Of a stretch of DNA of 10,000 nucleotides, positions 8,484 to 10,000 are shown piece after piece. The DNA comes from Stramonita haemastoma (lineage: Eukaryota; Mollusca; Gastropoda; Neogastropoda; Muricidae), in NCBI GenBank assembly GCA_030674155.1, contig CM060326.1, positions 20,215,526 through 20,225,525 on the forward strand, written 5' to 3'. The translations under genes and the position numbers were made by a program. Position 1 is the stretch's first letter. Each line of letters starts with the position of its first letter. Under the pieces are notes generated by a model. That model searched no databases and was not told where the DNA came from. It was given only the letters and a program-made list of their open reading frames with translations.

Positions 8484-8598
8484 GAGACAGACAGACAAAG
8501 AGACAGACAGACAAAAAAAAATAGACAGACAGATAAAGAGTGAAAGGGGGAGTGAGATGGGGGATTTAGACAAACAGACAGACAGGCAGACAGAGGAA
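8484..8598. repeat. Degenerate CAGA tetranucleotide repeat
   Basis: CAGA/GACA units broken by an A run (8513-8521) and a G-rich insert (8540-8562). A weaker relative of the array at 7556-7730. Confidence 0.85.
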
Positions 8599-8685
8599 CA
8601 TATTGCCTTATTTACAGAAAGTAATGATAATTCCGGATCAGAGGTAACCACCATTGTGCGCATGTTTGTTTGTAGGCCCTGTGTG

Positions 8686-8688
<3 letters not shown>

Positions 8689-8765
<77 letters not shown>

Positions 8766-8767
8766 TT

Positions 8768-8804
<37 letters not shown>

Positions 8805-8833
8805 GTTTCTGTGTGTGTGTGTCTGTGTCTGTG

Positions 8834-8879
<46 letters not shown>

Positions 8880-8933
8880 TGTGTCTGTGTCTGTGTCTGT
8901 GTCTGTGTCTGTGTCTGTGTGTATGTGTGTGTT
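8689..8933. repeat. Compound TG / TCTG / TGTGTC array upstream of exon 4
   Basis: A pure GT run of about 75 bases (8689-8763), then TCTG tetramers (8767-8804), mixed TG/TC, another GT run (8840-8877) and TGTGTC hexamers (8878-8920). It lies on the sense strand, ending about 110 bases ahead of the 9043 acceptor, so the pre-mRNA carries long UG repeats there. Confidence 0.95.
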
Positions 8934-9043
8934 TTCATGTATGAGCACAAGCGCAGAGGAAATATACGTTTTTGCACGTGTGAGTTTCATACGTTTCTCC
9001 ATCACTGTTCTAAAGCACACACACACATACACTCTCTGTGCAG

Positions 9044-9124
9044 GTTTGGCTGGTTTGGCATCGATCCTGAAGTTCCTAAACACCAAGCACTGAACTATGC
9101 CGGTGTGGCTTTGGCTGTATCAAG
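9044..9124 (+). CDS. TMEM144: TMEM144-like, fourth coding exon (81 nt, symmetric)
   Basis: The acceptor is ctctctgtgcag at 9032-9043 and the donor is aag|gtaaag at 9125. The exon enters and leaves in phase 2, and its length, 81 nt, is divisible by three, so it could be skipped without a frame change. The first base completes the arginine of GWASGR, then FGWFGIDPEVPKHQALNYAG and VALAVS follow. FGWFG plus an acidic Asp-Pro-Glu turn and LNYAG matches the family's segment leading into the fourth helix. The upstream intron contains about 245 bases of TG/TCTG repeats roughly 110 bases before the acceptor. A trinucleotide CTA/CTG array begins about 13 bases after the donor. Identification rests on family resemblance and phase continuity with the exons on both sides. 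Confidence 0.87.
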
Positions 9125-9134
9125 GTAAAGCAGT

Positions 9135-9135
<1 letters not shown>

Positions 9136-9233
<98 letters not shown>

Positions 9234-9378
9234 TGCTGTTGCTGCTGCTACTACTATTATTGCTGCTTCTGCTGCTACCGATACTGCTGCTGCTACTGCT
9301 GCTGCTACTACTACTATTGCTGCTTCTGCTGCTACCGATACTGCTGCTGCTACTGCTGCTACCACTACTATGACTGCG

Positions 9379-9470
<92 letters not shown>

Positions 9471-9490
9471 TGCTGCTGCTGCTGCTGCTG

Positions 9491-9568
<78 letters not shown>

Positions 9569-9618
9569 ACTACTACTACTACTACTACTACTACTACTGC
9601 TACTACGACTACTACTTG
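9136..9618. repeat. Compound ACT/CTG trinucleotide array in intron 4
   Basis: Triplet mosaic starting about 11 bases after the exon 4 donor: ACT (9136-9198), CTG (9199-9249), a mixed segment, a long ACT run (about 9378-9464), then alternating CTG and ACT blocks to about 9600. Inside, a 57-bp unit containing attgctgcttctgctgctac followed by cgatactg is tandemly duplicated (first copy from 9259, second from 9316). The composition closely mirrors the intron 1 array at 5087-5655. Confidence 0.95.
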
Positions 9619-9800
9619 TGCACATCACATCACATCATATCATATTGTATTGCATCACATCTCATCGCATTACATAGCATCATCTTACATTACATCACAT
9701 CATAATTATGATTTAACAACACATCACATTACATCACCTAACATCACATTACGTAATATTACATTACATTACACTCCATTACAATACAGTACATTACATT
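9619..9800. repeat. Degenerate pentanucleotide array (CACAT/TACAT), minus-strand unit ATGYR
   Basis: Five-base period of CACAT, TACAT, CGCAT, TGCAT and CATAT words. On the minus strand these are ATGTG, ATGTA, ATGCG and ATGCA, i.e. A-T-G-Y-R. It is more decayed than the array at 969-1690 and has an insertion around 9702-9718. It ends about 20 bases before the exon 5 acceptor. Confidence 0.88.
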
Positions 9801-9819
9801 CTATGACACTGCGTTTCAG

Positions 9820-9925
9820 TTCTGTCATCTACGTGTTTGTGAAGAACAACGTGACCACTCCTACTATAGAACTGGTGGTGCAAGCCGAGGACCCGTCAGA
9901 AAGGGAGCCGCTCATGAATTACAGA
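9820..9925 (+). CDS. TMEM144: TMEM144-like, fifth coding exon
   Basis: The acceptor is gcgtttcag at 9811-9819 and the donor is aga|gtgagt at 9926. The 106-nt exon enters in phase 2 and leaves in phase 0. It reads S (split codon) SVIYVFVKNNVTTP, then TIELVVQAEDPSEREPLMNYR. The start finishes the fourth helix (VIYVFVK, comparable to the family's F.F.K.E segment). The rest is the hydrophilic loop before the second half of the transporter, a region that varies in length across the family. It has one N-glycosylation sequon (Asn-Val-Thr) and a charged Glu/Asp/Arg stretch. The following intron opens with a TA run (9931-9945). Exons for the remaining helices are outside the window. Confidence 0.83.
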
Positions 9926-9930
9926 GTGAG

Positions 9931-9945
9931 TATATATATATATAT
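9931..9945. repeat. Short (TA)n at the start of intron 5
   Basis: TA run directly after the gtgag of the exon 5 donor. Confidence 0.8.
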
Positions 9946-9978
9946 ACACCTCCCACACTCTTCTAGCGTTTTGTGCTG

Positions 9979-10000
9979 TGTTGTTTTCTTCTTCTTCTTC
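9979..10000. repeat. (TTC)n run at the right edge
   Basis: Pyrimidine TTC triplets running into the window end, probably the edge of another array in intron 5. Confidence 0.7.

Overview
The window is eukaryotic nuclear DNA, almost certainly from an animal. It holds one recognisable gene, split into at least five exons with GT-AG introns and lying in DNA extremely rich in simple repeats. A tRNA-derived SINE and the overall repeat style suggest a mollusc, probably a gastropod, but that is inference from remembered repeat families and not proof. By eye, about 40% of the window is micro- or minisatellite. Nearly all long open frames are low-complexity artefacts of these tracts.

The gene, on the + strand from about 3803 past the right end, encodes a TMEM144-like multi-membrane protein (drug/metabolite transporter superfamily, putative carbohydrate transporter). 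Exons as read are 3934-4228 (first coding exon, signal peptide, lumenal or extracellular segment, first family membrane helix), 5892-6010, 6754-6853, 9044-9124 and 9820-9925. The C-terminal half of the protein lies beyond the window. Exon phases agree at every junction except across 5892-6010, where one C appears to be missing from the run at 5974-5977. This is either an assembly error or a real frameshift.

Layout: 1-3800 is intergenic sequence or an untranslated 5' intron. It holds CTG/GTT repeats, two diverged direct copies of an unnamed dispersed repeat (about 236-578 and 2192-2538), a mosaic pentanucleotide array (969-1690), a CT array, a GGTT array and a tRNA-derived SINE (about 3266-3615). 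Intron 1 (4229-5891) has TAG, GGT and CTA/CTG arrays. Intron 2 (6011-6753) has GAT/AAG/TAG/AAC arrays. Intron 3 (6854-9043) has a 420-bp inverted repeat with a GA/CT core, CAGA/CGGA arrays, a five-unit minisatellite and a long TG tract. Intron 4 (9125-9819) has CTA/CTG arrays and an ATGYR-type pentamer array. Intron 5 starts at 9926.

Most notable: the imperfect 420-bp hairpin just after the exon 3 donor; complementary TAG and CTA arrays in introns flanking exons; the mosaic pentamer family (NTGYR) found in opposite orientations at the two ends of the window; the apparent one-base frameshift in an otherwise conserved exon; and the paired copies of an unrecognised dispersed repeat. No prokaryotic system, CRISPR array, virus or toxin gene was seen.
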